64,000 bases of DNA from an uncultured Lachnospiraceae bacterium. GTDB lineage: Bacteria > Bacillota > Clostridia > Lachnospirales > Lachnospiraceae. The DNA is taken from the NCBI GenBank assembly GCA_900316165.1, contig ONBW01000002.1, positions 62,001-126,000 of the forward strand, written 5' to 3'. Below, in pieces: positions 24,667-34,827 of the stretch. The notes under the pieces are model-generated. The model ran no database searches. It had not been told where the DNA came from and saw only the letters and a program-made list of their open reading frames with translations. The position numbers and the translations under genes are program-made. The first letter of the stretch is position 1; every line of letters starts with the position of its first letter.

Positions 24667-26170
24667 GTGCTTGGAATTATAATCGCAGTAGTGGTGACGC
24701 TCGTGATTGCAGTTCCGGTGAGCATCTTCGTTACAAATTCCTATCATAAGAAAGTCACGGAACAGAAGGTAGGAGGAGCCGAGCAGCAGGCCAGAGCCAT
24801 TATTGACGAGGCTGTAAAGACGGCAGAGACGAAGAAGCGGGAGATCCTTATCGAGGCAAAAGAGGAATCGATGCGTTCTAAGAATGAGCTCGAAAAAGAG
24901 ATCAAGGAACGCAGAGCAGAAGTTTCGAAGAGTGAATCGCGAGTACAGCAGAAAGAGGAAAATCTCGATAAAAAGCTTGAAAGCGCAGACAGAAAGGAAC
25001 AGTCTCTTGTAAGCCGAGAGGAGAATCTCGAGAAGGAACGGCAGAAGGTAGCGAAGCTGAATGAGCAGAGGGTACAGGAACTCGAACGAATCTCAGGTCT
25101 TACCTCCCAACAGGCAAAAGATTTTCTACTGGGCGCAGGCCAAGGATGAGGCTGATAAGCAGGCCAAGGAAATCCTTGTTACAGCCATTCAGAGATGTGC
25201 AGCAGACCATGTTGCTGAGTCTACTATCTCTGTTGTGCAGCTGCCAAATGATGAGATGAAAGGCCGTATCATTGGTCGTGAGGGAAGAAATATCCGTACC
25301 CTTGAGACCCTGACAGGCGTAGAACTTATCATAGATGATACTCCTGAAGCAGTAGTTCTTTCAGCATTTGACCCGGTTCGCCGTGAGGTGGCCCGTATAG
25401 CGTTAGAGAAGCTGATTGTGGACGGACGAATTCATCCAGCCAGAATTGAGGAAATGGTCGAGAAGGCAAAGAAGGAGGTCGATAACACCATCCGTGAGGA
25501 AGGTGAGCAGGCTGCCTTGGATACCGGTGTCCATGGACTTAATCCTGAGGAGATAAAGCTTTTAGGAAGGCTTAAATACCGTACAAGCTTCGGACAGAAT
25601 GTCCTGAAGCATTCCATAGAGGTATCACAGTTAGCCGGACTCCTCGCCGCAGAGGTGGGAGTCGACACACGCTTAGCCAAGCGTGCAGGACTTTTACATG
25701 ATATAGGAAAGGCAGTCGATCACGAGCAGGATCAGTCTGAGTCACAGTCACATGTGGCTTTAGGTGTTGAGATCTGCAGGAAGTACAAGGAATCACCGGT
25801 TATCATTAACGCAGTTGCCGCTCATCACGGAGACTGTGAACCGGAATCTCTTATTGCGCTTCTTATTCAGGCTGCTGATACCATTAGTGCAGCGCGCCCA
25901 GGTGCACGCCGTGAAACCTTAGAGAATTATACAAACAGAATTCAGCAGTTAGAGGACGTCGCAGACAGTTTTGAGGGCGTCGAGAGATCTTTTGCCATTC
26001 AGGCAGGCAGAGAGGTTCGTGTCATGGTAGTTCCTGAGAAAATATCTGACGCGGATATGGTACTTCTGGCCAGGGATATCACAAAGAAGATCGAAAATGA
26101 GCTTCAGTATCCAGGACAGATAAAAGTGAACGTGATCCGTGAATCACGTGTCGTTGATTATGCCAAATAA
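24667..26170 (+). pseudogene. rny: Ribonuclease Y gene, disrupted by a frameshift and short internal deletion
   Basis: RNase Y is a membrane-anchored endoribonuclease that starts mRNA decay. Frame 1 (GTG at 24667 to TGA at 25149, 160 codons) gives the membrane helix LGIIIAVVVTLVIAVPVSIF, the coiled coil, and [16 protein letters not shown], then stops. The rest lies in the +1 frame (about 25140-26170): [20 protein letters not shown], the KH domain [17 protein letters not shown], the HD metal site [12 protein letters not shown], and [16 protein letters not shown]. Family members have about 20 further coiled-coil residues between these parts, so around 55 nt appear to be missing as well. Everything else is well conserved. 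This may be a true mutation or an assembly error. Confidence 0.8.
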
Positions 26171-26176
26171 CTACGG

Positions 26177-26204
26177 GGTCGGCTTTTTGAGCCGGCCTTT
26201 TTTT
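26177..26204 (+). terminator. Intrinsic terminator after rny
   Basis: GGTCGGCT (26177-26184) pairs with AGCCGGCC (26190-26197), followed directly by seven Ts. A textbook rho-independent terminator that isolates rny from the suf operon. Confidence 0.85.
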
Positions 26205-26352
26205 GCACAGAGAAAAATACATCAATTATTAGAAAGTGTTCATTGTAATGAATACCCCCTATATGTATAATTAGCTTTGGTTGTAAATACAATGGGAAAA
26301 TGAATTGTCCAGTGATAGTATATGATTATATTAAAGAACGGAGGCAGATAAG

Positions 26353-27114
26353 ATGTCAGATATTCTTCAGATAGAGGGACTCAAGGTAAAGCTCGCAGAA
26401 GAGGGCACCGAGATCCTTCATGGAATAGATTTAAGCGTAGGCGCAGGTGAGGTTCATGTGCTGATGGGACCTAACGGTGCCGGAAAGTCAACTCTTGGTT
26501 CATCAATCATGGGTGATCCGAGATATCAGATTACAGACGGTAAGGTCATTTTTGACGGAGCTGATATCACTCATGAATCCACTGATAAAATAGCAAAGGC
26601 TGGAATCTTCATGTCATTCCAGAACCCGATCGAGGTTCTGGGAATTTCTGTTGCAAACTTCATCCGCACAGCCTTGGAGAATAAGACAGGTGAGCATATC
26701 AAGGCCTGGGATTTCATGAAGGATTTAAAGAAGACTATGAAGGTCCTCGATATGGATCCATCATATGCAGAGCGTGACTTAAATGTCGGCTTCTCAGGTG
26801 GTGAGAAAAAGAAGGCTGAGATCCTTCAGCTCCTTATGCTTAAGCCAAAGCTCGCTATCCTTGATGAGACAGATTCAGGTCTCGACGTTGACGCTGTAAG
26901 AACAGTAAGTGCCGGAATCGAGGAGTACAAGAGAACTGTCGGCGGAGCTCTTCTTATCATAACCCACGCCACAAGGATCCTTGAATCCTTGAAGGTCGAT
27001 AAGACACACATCCTCGCTGATGGCCGTGTAATCGCTGAGGGTGATGCCTCTATGGTTGATGATATTAACGAGAACGGTTTTGAGAAATACTTAAAAGAAG
27101 GTAATGCCGAATGA
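26353..27114 (+). CDS. sufC: Fe-S cluster assembly ATPase SufC
   Basis: This 253-residue ABC-type ATPase powers the SufBCD scaffold that builds iron-sulfur clusters. Walker A is GPNGAGKST, the SufC-specific stretch is FMSFQNPIEVLGISVANFIR, the signature is FSGGEKKKAEI, and Walker B is LAILDETDSGLD. It starts the operon after a GGAGG site and overlaps sufB by 4 nt (ATGA). Confidence 0.97.
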   Translation: MSDILQIEGLKVKLAEEGTEILHGIDLSVGAGEVHVLMGPNGAGKSTLGSSIMGDPRYQITDGKVIFDGADITHESTDKIAKAGIFMSFQNPIEVLGISVANFIRTALENKTGEHIKAWDFMKDLKKTMKVLDMDPSYAERDLNVGFSGGEKKKAEILQLLMLKPKLAILDETDSGLDVDAVRTVSAGIEEYKRTVGGALLIITHATRILESLKVDKTHILADGRVIAEGDASMVDDINENGFEKYLKEGNAE

Positions 27115-28520
27115 AGGAAAAGACACAGGTAGCAGATATTGACCGCTCCATGTATGACTTCAGGTATTCCGAGGATGACGCCTATAAGGTCGACGAGGGA
27201 CTTACCCCTGCCATCGTAGAGCAGATCTCAAAAGAGAAGAACGACCCAGAGTGGATGCATGATTTCCGCCTGAAGTCGCTTGAGATATACAATCAGATCC
27301 CGGTTCCGAACTGGGGCCCGTCCATCGAGGGACTCGATATGGATCACATCGTGACCTATGTCCGCCCGAAGGACAACAAGATGCAGAATGACTGGGAGAA
27401 TGTTCCTACTGATATCAAGGATACCTTTGAAAAGCTTGGTATTCCACAGGCTGAGAGAAAGTCCTTAGCTGGTGTAGGTGCCCAGTACGATTCAGAGCTC
27501 GTATACCATAACGTTAAAGACTCCGTTGCTGAAAAGGGAGTAGTTTACACTGATATCGAGAGCGCTCTGCACGGTCCGTATGCCGATATGATCCACGAGC
27601 ATTTTATGAAGCTCGTGCCTCCTACTGACCATAAATTCGCAGCTCTTCACGGCGCTGTATGGTCAGGCGGCTCTTTCGTATATGTGCCGAAGGGAGTTCA
27701 CCTCGACTTCCCGCTTCAGTCATACTTCAGACTGAACGCAAAGGGAGCAGGTCAGTTCGAGCACACACTTATTATTGTAGATGATGACGCATACCTTCAC
27801 TTTATCGAGGGCTGCTCAGCACCTAAGTACAACGTCGCAAACTTACATGCCGGCTGCGTTGAGCTTTTCGTTGGTAAAAATGCAACGCTCAGGTACTCTA
27901 CTATAGAGAACTGGTCGAAGAACATGTATAACCTGAACACCAAGCGCGCGAGAGTAGATGAGGGCGGAAAGGTCGAGTGGATCTCAGGTTCATTTGGATC
28001 TCACGTATCCTACCTCTATCCTATGAGCGTTCTTGCAGGTAAGGGTTCGAGATCTGAGTTTACAAGTGTCACATTCGCAGGTAAGGGTCAGAACCTCGAT
28101 ACAGGATGCAAGGTAGTTCATGCAGCTCCTGATACATCTTCATATGTAAATACCAGAAGTATCAGTAAGGATGGCGGTATTTCGACATTCAGAAGTGCGG
28201 TTACAATCGCTGAGAACGCCACCGGCTCGAAGTCAGCTGTTTCCTGCCAGTCGCTTATGCTCGATGACATCTCACGTTCTGATACTATCCCAGCAATGGA
28301 TATAAGAACATCGGATGCTGATGTAGGTCACGAGGCAAAGATCGGCCGTATTTCAGACGATGTAGTTTTCTATCTGATGAGCCGTGGAATGAGTGAAGAG
28401 GACGCGAGAGCACTTATCGTATCGGGCTTCGCAGACAACGTCGGAAAAGAGCTTCCGCTCGAGTACGCTGTTGAGATGAATAACCTGATCCAGCTGGAGA
28501 TGAAAGGAGCGATAGGGTGA
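27111..28520 (+). CDS. sufB: Fe-S cluster assembly scaffold SufB
   Basis: This 469-residue protein forms the SufBC2D scaffold. Typical stretches are AALHGAVWSGGSFVYVPKGV, FEHTLIIVDDDAYLHFIEGC, YSTIENWSKNMYNLNTKRA and GHEAKIGRISDDVVFYLMSR. Length is normal. A 151-nt gap holding a hairpin repeat (28550-28638) separates it from sufD, which is unusual in an otherwise tight operon. Confidence 0.97.
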   Translation: MKEKTQVADIDRSMYDFRYSEDDAYKVDEGLTPAIVEQISKEKNDPEWMHDFRLKSLEIYNQIPVPNWGPSIEGLDMDHIVTYVRPKDNKMQNDWENVPTDIKDTFEKLGIPQAERKSLAGVGAQYDSELVYHNVKDSVAEKGVVYTDIESALHGPYADMIHEHFMKLVPPTDHKFAALHGAVWSGGSFVYVPKGVHLDFPLQSYFRLNAKGAGQFEHTLIIVDDDAYLHFIEGCSAPKYNVANLHAGCVELFVGKNATLRYSTIENWSKNMYNLNTKRARVDEGGKVEWISGSFGSHVSYLYPMSVLAGKGSRSEFTSVTFAGKGQNLDTGCKVVHAAPDTSSYVNTRSISKDGGISTFRSAVTIAENATGSKSAVSCQSLMLDDISRSDTIPAMDIRTSDADVGHEAKIGRISDDVVFYLMSRGMSEEDARALIVSGFADNVGKELPLEYAVEMNNLIQLEMKGAIG

Positions 28521-28549
28521 CCGAAAGCACAGAGACGAAAGCGAGCTGA

Positions 28550-28638
28550 AAGCGAAGCTTGAGTCCTGTGCGAGGTCGTTCTTCGAGATTAGCGAACGCA
28601 AGCCGAAGGCGCTGCGTGAGCTTAACGAGAAGAACTTC
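28550..28638 (+). repeat. Intergenic hairpin repeat, copy 1 (sufB-sufD gap)
   Basis: The last 67 nt (28572-28638, GAGGTCGTTCTTCGAGATTA ... GAGAAGAACTTC) match 34855-34921 at 61 of 67 positions. The upstream part (AAGCGAAGC ... GAGTCC) also matches with gaps. The unit folds on itself through GTTCTTC ... GAAGAAC with imperfect extension (TTAGC/GCTTAA). It lies just behind a stop codon and before the next ribosome site within an operon, like REP-type elements that tune mRNA decay. Confidence 0.65.
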
Positions 28639-28671
28639 CTTATTACGCATACTTGTAATCAGGAGAATAAT

Positions 28672-29715
28672 ATGAGTGAATTAAAATTAAACATCCTGCC
28701 TTCTCCTACCTGGAACTGGCTTCGGATGAATGATACAGATTATCAGATGAAAAAGACCGACGGCTATGGCAGTCCGTCTATAGTAACGACAGCAGGAGTC
28801 TCCGAGAGTGACGGTATTTTTCCTGCAGAATTCGACGGCGGTATAGGACCTGACTTCTCAAAGAGACTTGATGAGGACCAGGTTCACGCAGAGGTCTTTG
28901 ATATAAACGCAGACACAACGGATCCGTTAAAGATCGCCTTTGACTATGATGAGGAAAGCGCCTTGGCTAACCGCTTCGTGATAAATGTTGCAGCAGGTAA
29001 AAAGGCCACCGTTATCATGAACTTTGCAGCGATGAAGAGTGCCGGACAGTACAGTGTTCAGACCAGCGCAGTCCTGGAGAAGGACGCAGAGCTTACTATA
29101 GTTCAGGTCATGAGAACTTCCGATGAGGCGGTATTTTTAAACGATATAGGTACTGAGATAGCAGACAGTGCGAAATTCAATCTTGTGCAGATCGCCCTCG
29201 GCGGTAAAAATGTCTTCCTCGGCGTAAAGAACCACCTGAGCGGAGTAAAGAGCGCAATTGACATGAAGCTTGGCTATTACCTGACAGGTGATAACAATCT
29301 CGATGTAAACTACATCGCAAGCCACACCGGAAAGAAGACCAAGTGCGACATCTACGCAAATGGAGTCTTAAGAGATAAGGCAGTAAAGACCTTCCGTGGC
29401 ACTATCGATTTCATAAAGGGCTGCAAGGGCGCGTTAGGAAACGAGCTCGAGGATGTCCTGATGATGGATAAGACAGTCCGCAACAAGACTATCCCTGTTA
29501 TCCTCTGCGCAGAGGAGGATGTCGAGGGAAATCACGGCGCTACTATCGGAAAGCTCGCAGCTGACCTTCTCTTCTACTTAGAGAGCCGCGGAATGACTGA
29601 GGAGGCTGTATATGAGATGATGGCAAGGGCCCGCATCGACGCAGTCGCAGCCTCAATAGATGACGAGGAGACGAGGGAGCAGGTCGGAAAGTACCTGGAC
29701 GAATTTAAGAGGTGA
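28672..29715 (+). CDS. sufD: Fe-S cluster assembly protein SufD
   Basis: This 347-residue SufB paralogue completes the SufBC2D scaffold. Characteristic regions are GKKATVIMNFAAM, KNHLSGVKSAIDMKLGYYL, KTFRGTIDFIKGCKGALGNE, and CAEEDVEGNHGATIGKLAAD, the conserved SufBD core. An AGGAG site precedes the ATG. It is followed by sufS after 7 nt. Confidence 0.93.
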   Translation: MSELKLNILPSPTWNWLRMNDTDYQMKKTDGYGSPSIVTTAGVSESDGIFPAEFDGGIGPDFSKRLDEDQVHAEVFDINADTTDPLKIAFDYDEESALANRFVINVAAGKKATVIMNFAAMKSAGQYSVQTSAVLEKDAELTIVQVMRTSDEAVFLNDIGTEIADSAKFNLVQIALGGKNVFLGVKNHLSGVKSAIDMKLGYYLTGDNNLDVNYIASHTGKKTKCDIYANGVLRDKAVKTFRGTIDFIKGCKGALGNELEDVLMMDKTVRNKTIPVILCAEEDVEGNHGATIGKLAADLLFYLESRGMTEEAVYEMMARARIDAVAASIDDEETREQVGKYLDEFKR

Positions 29716-29722
29716 GACCTTT

Positions 29723-30931
29723 ATGAGCATTAAGGAAGAGTTCCCTTTATTAGAAAAAAGAGATATAGTCTATCTCGACAACGCTGCGACGACACAGAAG
29801 CCGCCATGCGTGATCGAGGCAGCAAGCAGATATTATAACGAGAATAACGCGAATCCATTGAGAGGCTTGTATCAGCTCTCAATCGACGCGACAGACGAGT
29901 ACGAGAACGCAAGGCAGGAGGTCGCTGACTTTATAGGAGCCAAAGACAAGGCTGAGATTATTTTTACAAGAAATGCTACAGAAAGCCTTAATCTGGTAGC
30001 CTATGCATACGCGAGGAATTTCTTGAAAGAGGGTGACGAGGTCATAACGACGATCGCCGAGCACCACTCCGACATGATCCCGTGGCAGCAGGCCTGCAAA
30101 GCTACCGGAGCGCATCTGACTTATCTCTACTGTGAGAAAGATGGAACGATGACTCCTGATATGCTTGAAAAAATAATATCGGACAAGACGAAAATCGTCG
30201 CCGTGACTCAGGTATCGAACGTCTTTGGCCGCGTAAACGACATCAAGGGCTTTGCTGAGGTAGCGCACAGACACGGAGCAATCCTCGTAGCAGACGGAGC
30301 CCAGTCTGTTCCGCACATCCCGGTGAATGTGCAGGATTTGGACTGCGACTTCCTCGCCTTTTCAGGCCACAAGATGTACGCTCCGATGGGCATCGGTGTC
30401 CTCTATGGTAAGAAGGATATCCTTGAAAAAATGCCGCCGTTCCTCTTTGGCGGTGAGATGATAGAGTATGTGACTACCGAGGGCGCTACCTGGGCAGAGC
30501 TTCCGCACAAGTTCGAAGCTGGTACTGTAAATGTCGGCGGAGCAGTAGGCCTTGGAGAAGCCATCCGCTTTATGAAGCGCTTCGGCTGGGATTCAATCGA
30601 GAAGCGTGAGGAAGAGCTTACGACATACGCCATGGAAAAAATGGCCGCTTACCCTCATGTACATATCATAGGCTCAAAGGATCCTAAGGAGCATCACGGA
30701 ATCATCACCTTTACAGTAGATGATGTCCATCCGCACGACTGCGCAGCTATTTTTGACGAGCATAACGTGGCTGTAAGAGCCGGTCATCACTGTGCCCAGC
30801 CACTGCTCAAGTACTTAGGTAAGATGTCTACAGTCAGAGCTTCAATGGCTTTTTATAATGATAAGAGTGATATAGACGCATTTTACGATGCGCTGATAAG
30901 CATCAGGAAGGAAATGGGATATGCAGACTAA
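29723..30931 (+). CDS. sufS: Cysteine desulfurase SufS
   Basis: Start set at the ATG at 29723; an upstream start at 29660 would overlap sufD. The 402-residue PLP enzyme supplies sulfur from cysteine. Evidence: YLDNAATTQKP near the N-terminus, ATESLNLVAYA, EHHSDMIPWQ, the PLP lysine in AFSGHKMYAPMG, and the active-site cysteine in VRAGHHCAQPLL. It overlaps sufU by 11 nt. Confidence 0.96.
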   Translation: MSIKEEFPLLEKRDIVYLDNAATTQKPPCVIEAASRYYNENNANPLRGLYQLSIDATDEYENARQEVADFIGAKDKAEIIFTRNATESLNLVAYAYARNFLKEGDEVITTIAEHHSDMIPWQQACKATGAHLTYLYCEKDGTMTPDMLEKIISDKTKIVAVTQVSNVFGRVNDIKGFAEVAHRHGAILVADGAQSVPHIPVNVQDLDCDFLAFSGHKMYAPMGIGVLYGKKDILEKMPPFLFGGEMIEYVTTEGATWAELPHKFEAGTVNVGGAVGLGEAIRFMKRFGWDSIEKREEELTTYAMEKMAAYPHVHIIGSKDPKEHHGIITFTVDDVHPHDCAAIFDEHNVAVRAGHHCAQPLLKYLGKMSTVRASMAFYNDKSDIDAFYDALISIRKEMGYAD

Positions 30932-31385
30932 CAGTACCTTTTATAAAGAGCTTGTTACAGATCACAACCTGCATCCGGCTCATAAGCATCATATAGATGG
31001 AGCAAACCTTACACTCGAGGGCGTAAACCCTTCCTGTGGAGATGACATCGTGGTAAATCTCAAGGTGTCTGATGACGGCACAATAGAAGATGGTGCTTTC
31101 GAGGGAGATGGCTGTGCTATCTCTCAGGCTTCTGCCGATATGATGATGGACCTTATCATTGGAAAGAAAAAGGATGAGGCACTTCATCTCGCTGATATTT
31201 TCTTAAGGATGATAAAGGGAAGTGTCACAGACGATGAACTCGATGAGCTCGAAGAAGCAGGAGTCCTTCAGGACGTAAGTCATATGCCTGCCCGTGTAAA
31301 GTGTGCTGTTTTAGGCTGGCACACGATTCAGGAGATGTTCGGCGACGAGAACGAGAAGGCTAAAAACGAGGCAGCAGGCAGATAA
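30921..31385 (+). CDS. sufU: SufU sulfur-transfer protein
   Basis: This 154-residue zinc protein accepts sulfur from SufS in Gram-positive Suf systems. The three zinc-ligand cysteines are in NPSCGDD, EGDGCAISQAS and RVKCAVLGWHT, and the SufU-type insertion between the last two is present. It closes the complete sufCBDSU operon. The Suf-only set is typical of Firmicutes lacking Isc. Confidence 0.95.
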   Translation: MQTNSTFYKELVTDHNLHPAHKHHIDGANLTLEGVNPSCGDDIVVNLKVSDDGTIEDGAFEGDGCAISQASADMMMDLIIGKKKDEALHLADIFLRMIKGSVTDDELDELEEAGVLQDVSHMPARVKCAVLGWHTIQEMFGDENEKAKNEAAGR

Positions 31386-31439
31386 TACGCAATGATATAA
31401 TAAAGGTGTCCGAAAATTTATTATAGAGATGGGGGTTAA

Positions 31440-32531
31440 ATGTTTTTTTTCAAAAATAAAGGTAAAATCGATCCTGGCGCCATAATGCAGGATATGGCTT
31501 TAAATATAAAGACATGTTTCTGGTTTTTAAACATTGTTCTGCTTATTATCCATTGCCTGCTTGAGGTGATATATGTATTCTCAGGCGTAAAGGTTATGAT
31601 AGTTGAGAATATCTTCGTCATAGCCTTTTACGCTGTGATGTTCTTTTTTCTAAGAAATAACAAATTAAAGATTTACTGTGTTCTGATGTATCTCGAGATA
31701 TTAAGCCATAGTGTATTAGGCTCGCTATGCCTCGGGAACAGCTGTGGCTTCCAGAGATGGGCGATTACCCTGATGTGTGCCTGCTTCCTGCCTATGTACG
31801 CTCTTTTTGACGTGTCAGAGCTCAAGAGGTCATCCGCACTGATCACATCCTCGGTAGGATTGGTTTACATAATCCTATGTGTTTTTCATTTGTTAGGTTT
31901 TATACCGGATACAATTCCCGGAGTAGCCCCTATAATAGTGAAGCTGCTGTCGCTTTTTAACTCATTAGTGCTTGCAGTGGGCGTATTTTTCTTTACCTAT
32001 CTGTTTACGAGCAGGATTACAAGCATCGAGAAAAAATACAGATACCAGGCAAGACACGACCAGCTGACAGGTCTCTATAACCGATTTGCACTAAACGAGA
32101 TCATTTCGAGAGAGATGAGCGCGATTAATAAAGATAAAGGATTTTCTATAGCGATAGCGGACATTGATTTTTTCAAGAGAGTAAATGATACCTATGGACA
32201 CGAGACAGGTGATTCTGTGCTCTACATAGTTTCAGAGAACCTGGTAGCCCACACAAACGACACCTGTAAGGTAGGCAGATGGGGCGGCGAGGAATTTCTG
32301 TTCATCGTCTTTGGAGATAACTCTGATACGAGGATCCGTGAAAAAATGGAATCAATCAGAAACGATATCGAGCACCTGAAGATTCCATATCAGGATTCGT
32401 ATATAAATATCACGATTTCCGCAGGTATTTCCACATATATAAGCGGTGATAACAAGGACACGATTCTCCAGCGAGCCGATGACAACCTCTATGAGGCGAA
32501 GGAGACCGGAAGGAATAAAGTAGTTTTTTAA
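31440..32531 (+). CDS. Membrane diguanylate cyclase (GGDEF domain)
   Basis: This 363-residue protein has about six N-terminal membrane helices (residues 15-190) and a C-terminal GGDEF domain (about 200-363): ARHDQLTGLYNRFALNEI, IADIDFFKRVNDTYGHETGD, and the active-site loop GRWGGEEFLF. GGEEF is an accepted catalytic variant, so it should make cyclic di-GMP. The RxxD inhibitory site that normally sits just upstream is missing (N and C at those positions), suggesting no product inhibition. The membrane part resembles no sensor I can name. Confidence 0.9.
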   Translation: MFFFKNKGKIDPGAIMQDMALNIKTCFWFLNIVLLIIHCLLEVIYVFSGVKVMIVENIFVIAFYAVMFFFLRNNKLKIYCVLMYLEILSHSVLGSLCLGNSCGFQRWAITLMCACFLPMYALFDVSELKRSSALITSSVGLVYIILCVFHLLGFIPDTIPGVAPIIVKLLSLFNSLVLAVGVFFFTYLFTSRITSIEKKYRYQARHDQLTGLYNRFALNEIISREMSAINKDKGFSIAIADIDFFKRVNDTYGHETGDSVLYIVSENLVAHTNDTCKVGRWGGEEFLFIVFGDNSDTRIREKMESIRNDIEHLKIPYQDSYINITISAGISTYISGDNKDTILQRADDNLYEAKETGRNKVVF

Positions 32532-32536
32532 AAATA

Positions 32537-32568
32537 ACCGGAGCCCGGCAAAATGGACTCCGGTTTTT
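32537..32568 (+). terminator. Intrinsic terminator after the diguanylate cyclase gene
   Basis: ACCGGAG (32537-32543) pairs with CTCCGGT (32558-32564), followed by TTTT. Confidence 0.75.
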
Positions 32569-32739
32569 CATGTCAATGTGCATTTACTTTTACAATTAAG
32601 GCGAAATGTATATTTTTATCATACATGGAATCCTCGATTGAATATGTAAATCGGGCCTTGTTTTCCTTAGAATAAAGATGGACAAAGAATTTTTTAGCAC
32701 TCGGCCGTGATGGCTGATAGAAATGGAGTGATCTTACAA

Positions 32740-34818
32740 ATGCTGAAATTCGGAAAGGCAGTAGTAAAGAGCAGATTCGTAATCCTTATTGTTGCGGTGC
32801 TGCTTCTGATCCCGGCAGGAATCGGATACATCCACACGAGGGTTAACTACGATATCCTCTCATATCTGCCAAAAGAAATCGATACGATGAAAGGACAGGA
32901 CATGCTCCTCGAGAAATTCAGGACAGGTGCCTATTCATTTGTCGTAGTCGATGGAATGGATAACAAGGATTTGAAAAAGACGGCAGATACGATATCAGAC
33001 ATCCCTCACGTAAAGAAGGTCATCTGGTACGGATCAGTTATGGATATGAACATCCCGAAGGAGGCAATGCCTGAGAAGGCCTACAAATTCATCCATAACT
33101 CGGACAAAAACGCCGATCTGATGGTGATCCTGTTCGACCAGGGAATGGCTGAGGACGGAACGATGAAAGCCCTTGATACGATGAACACCAAGCTTTCAAA
33201 GCAGTGCTTTGTATCAGGAATGGCTTCCGTCATAAACGATACCAGAAACCTTTCTAAAAAAGAGGTCCCTATCTACGTGCTGATCGCCGTAGTTCTATGT
33301 CTCATAGTTCTTATGGTAACCCTTGATTCGGCATTTGTACCGTTCCTCTTCCTTATATCTATAGGAATGGCGGTCGTCTATAACCTGGGTACGAATATGA
33401 TACAGGGGCAGATTTCCTACGTGACGCAGGCCTTAGCGGCAGTACTTCAGCTCGGTGTCACGATGGACTACTCGATTTTCCTCTGGCACAGCTACGAGGA
33501 GCAGCAGAGAGTATTCGGACAGGATAATAAAGATGCGATGGCACACGCTATATCAAAGACCTTCCTCTCGATAGCAGGTTCATCGACGACAACTATCGCC
33601 GGATTTATCGCACTCTGCTTCATGAGCTTCAGGATCGGCCTTGACCTCGGTGTAGTAATGGCAAAGGGTGTTCTCGTTGGACTTATCTCCTGTGTTACGA
33701 TACTGCCATCACTTATCCTGGTATTTGACCCGATCGTCAGAAAGACAAACCACAAAGTCATCATGCCGGATCTCGGAAGGACAGCCAACTGGATAGTAAA
33801 GCACTGCTATGTATTTTTCGTAATCTTTTTAATCCTTGCTGTACCAGCATTCTATGGACAGGCACATACGAAGGTTTACTATGATCTCGCCGGAAAGCTT
33901 CCTGACTCTATGAAGAGTAAGCAGGCTAATGAAAAAATGAACGAGGACTTCAAGATGGGAGCTACCTCGATAATCATTGCCGACTCGAGCCTGAGTGCTG
34001 AGAAGTCAGATAAGATGATAAGTGAGATTGAAGACCTGAAGGGCATAAAGCTTGCGATGTCAGTAGACTCTCTGACAGGACCTATGATTCCTTCAGATGT
34101 GATACCTGATGATATCAGAGATGAGCTTAAGAGCGGTGACAAGCAGCTTATGATAGTAACGTCGGACTACGCGACGGCTACGTCAAAGGTAAACAGACAG
34201 TGTACTCAGATTGAAAAGATCATAAAGAAATATGACAAGAGCGCAATGCTTATCGGTGAGGCGCCATGTACGAAGGATCTAGTAAATATCACAAACTCTG
34301 ATTTCAACAGAGTAAACGCTGTATCGATAATCATTGTATTTTTCATAATCCTGATATCTTTCAGGTCGATTTCGATACCTATAATCCTCGTTGCAGTAAT
34401 CGAATTCGCCATCTACATCAATATGGGAATTCCGTACTACACGCACACGACACTGCCGTTTATCGCAAGCATTGTCATCGGAACTATTCAGCTGGGTTCA
34501 ACCGTCGACTATGCTATTCTTATGACGAACAGGTACAAGACGAACCGCTTTAACGGAGTTGAGAAGAAGGAAGCCATTACAGATGCGCTCCGTGGCTCGA
34601 TCAGCTCGATCATCGCTTCAGCGCTGACCTTCTTTGGAGCAACCTTCGGAGTAGCAGTTTACTCGGATATCGATATGATCTCCTCACTCTGCAACCTTAT
34701 GGCAAGAGGAGCTATCATAAGTATGCTCGTCGTTATCTTCCTGCTGCCGTCGATGTTCATGATCTTCGATAAGGTGATCATCCACACCAGCGCAGGCTTC
34801 ATAGACCGAAAGATTTGA
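32740..34818 (+). CDS. MMPL/RND-family membrane transporter
   Basis: Start set at the ATG at 32740, 10 nt after a GGAG; starts at 32707/32710 have no ribosome site. The 692-residue protein has twelve predicted helices in two halves, each with a large outer loop. The paired MMPL motifs are GVTMDYSIFLWHSYEEQ in the first half and GSTVDYAILMTNRYKTN in the second. Family members export lipids or small molecules. The next gene encodes a long coiled-coil partner, the usual YhgE/MMPL-type pairing in Firmicutes. Substrate unknown. Confidence 0.88.
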   Translation: MLKFGKAVVKSRFVILIVAVLLLIPAGIGYIHTRVNYDILSYLPKEIDTMKGQDMLLEKFRTGAYSFVVVDGMDNKDLKKTADTISDIPHVKKVIWYGSVMDMNIPKEAMPEKAYKFIHNSDKNADLMVILFDQGMAEDGTMKALDTMNTKLSKQCFVSGMASVINDTRNLSKKEVPIYVLIAVVLCLIVLMVTLDSAFVPFLFLISIGMAVVYNLGTNMIQGQISYVTQALAAVLQLGVTMDYSIFLWHSYEEQQRVFGQDNKDAMAHAISKTFLSIAGSSTTTIAGFIALCFMSFRIGLDLGVVMAKGVLVGLISCVTILPSLILVFDPIVRKTNHKVIMPDLGRTANWIVKHCYVFFVIFLILAVPAFYGQAHTKVYYDLAGKLPDSMKSKQANEKMNEDFKMGATSIIIADSSLSAEKSDKMISEIEDLKGIKLAMSVDSLTGPMIPSDVIPDDIRDELKSGDKQLMIVTSDYATATSKVNRQCTQIEKIIKKYDKSAMLIGEAPCTKDLVNITNSDFNRVNAVSIIIVFFIILISFRSISIPIILVAVIEFAIYINMGIPYYTHTTLPFIASIVIGTIQLGSTVDYAILMTNRYKTNRFNGVEKKEAITDALRGSISSIIASALTFFGATFGVAVYSDIDMISSLCNLMARGAIISMLVVIFLLPSMFMIFDKVIIHTSAGFIDRKI

Positions 34819-34827
34819 GACGAGAAC

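Noticed and set aside
25061..25160. Programmed ribosomal frameshift in rny
   Set aside because: The change needed is +1 at a site without an obvious slippery codon or stimulator, and about 20 conserved coiled-coil residues are also missing. A deletion explains both.
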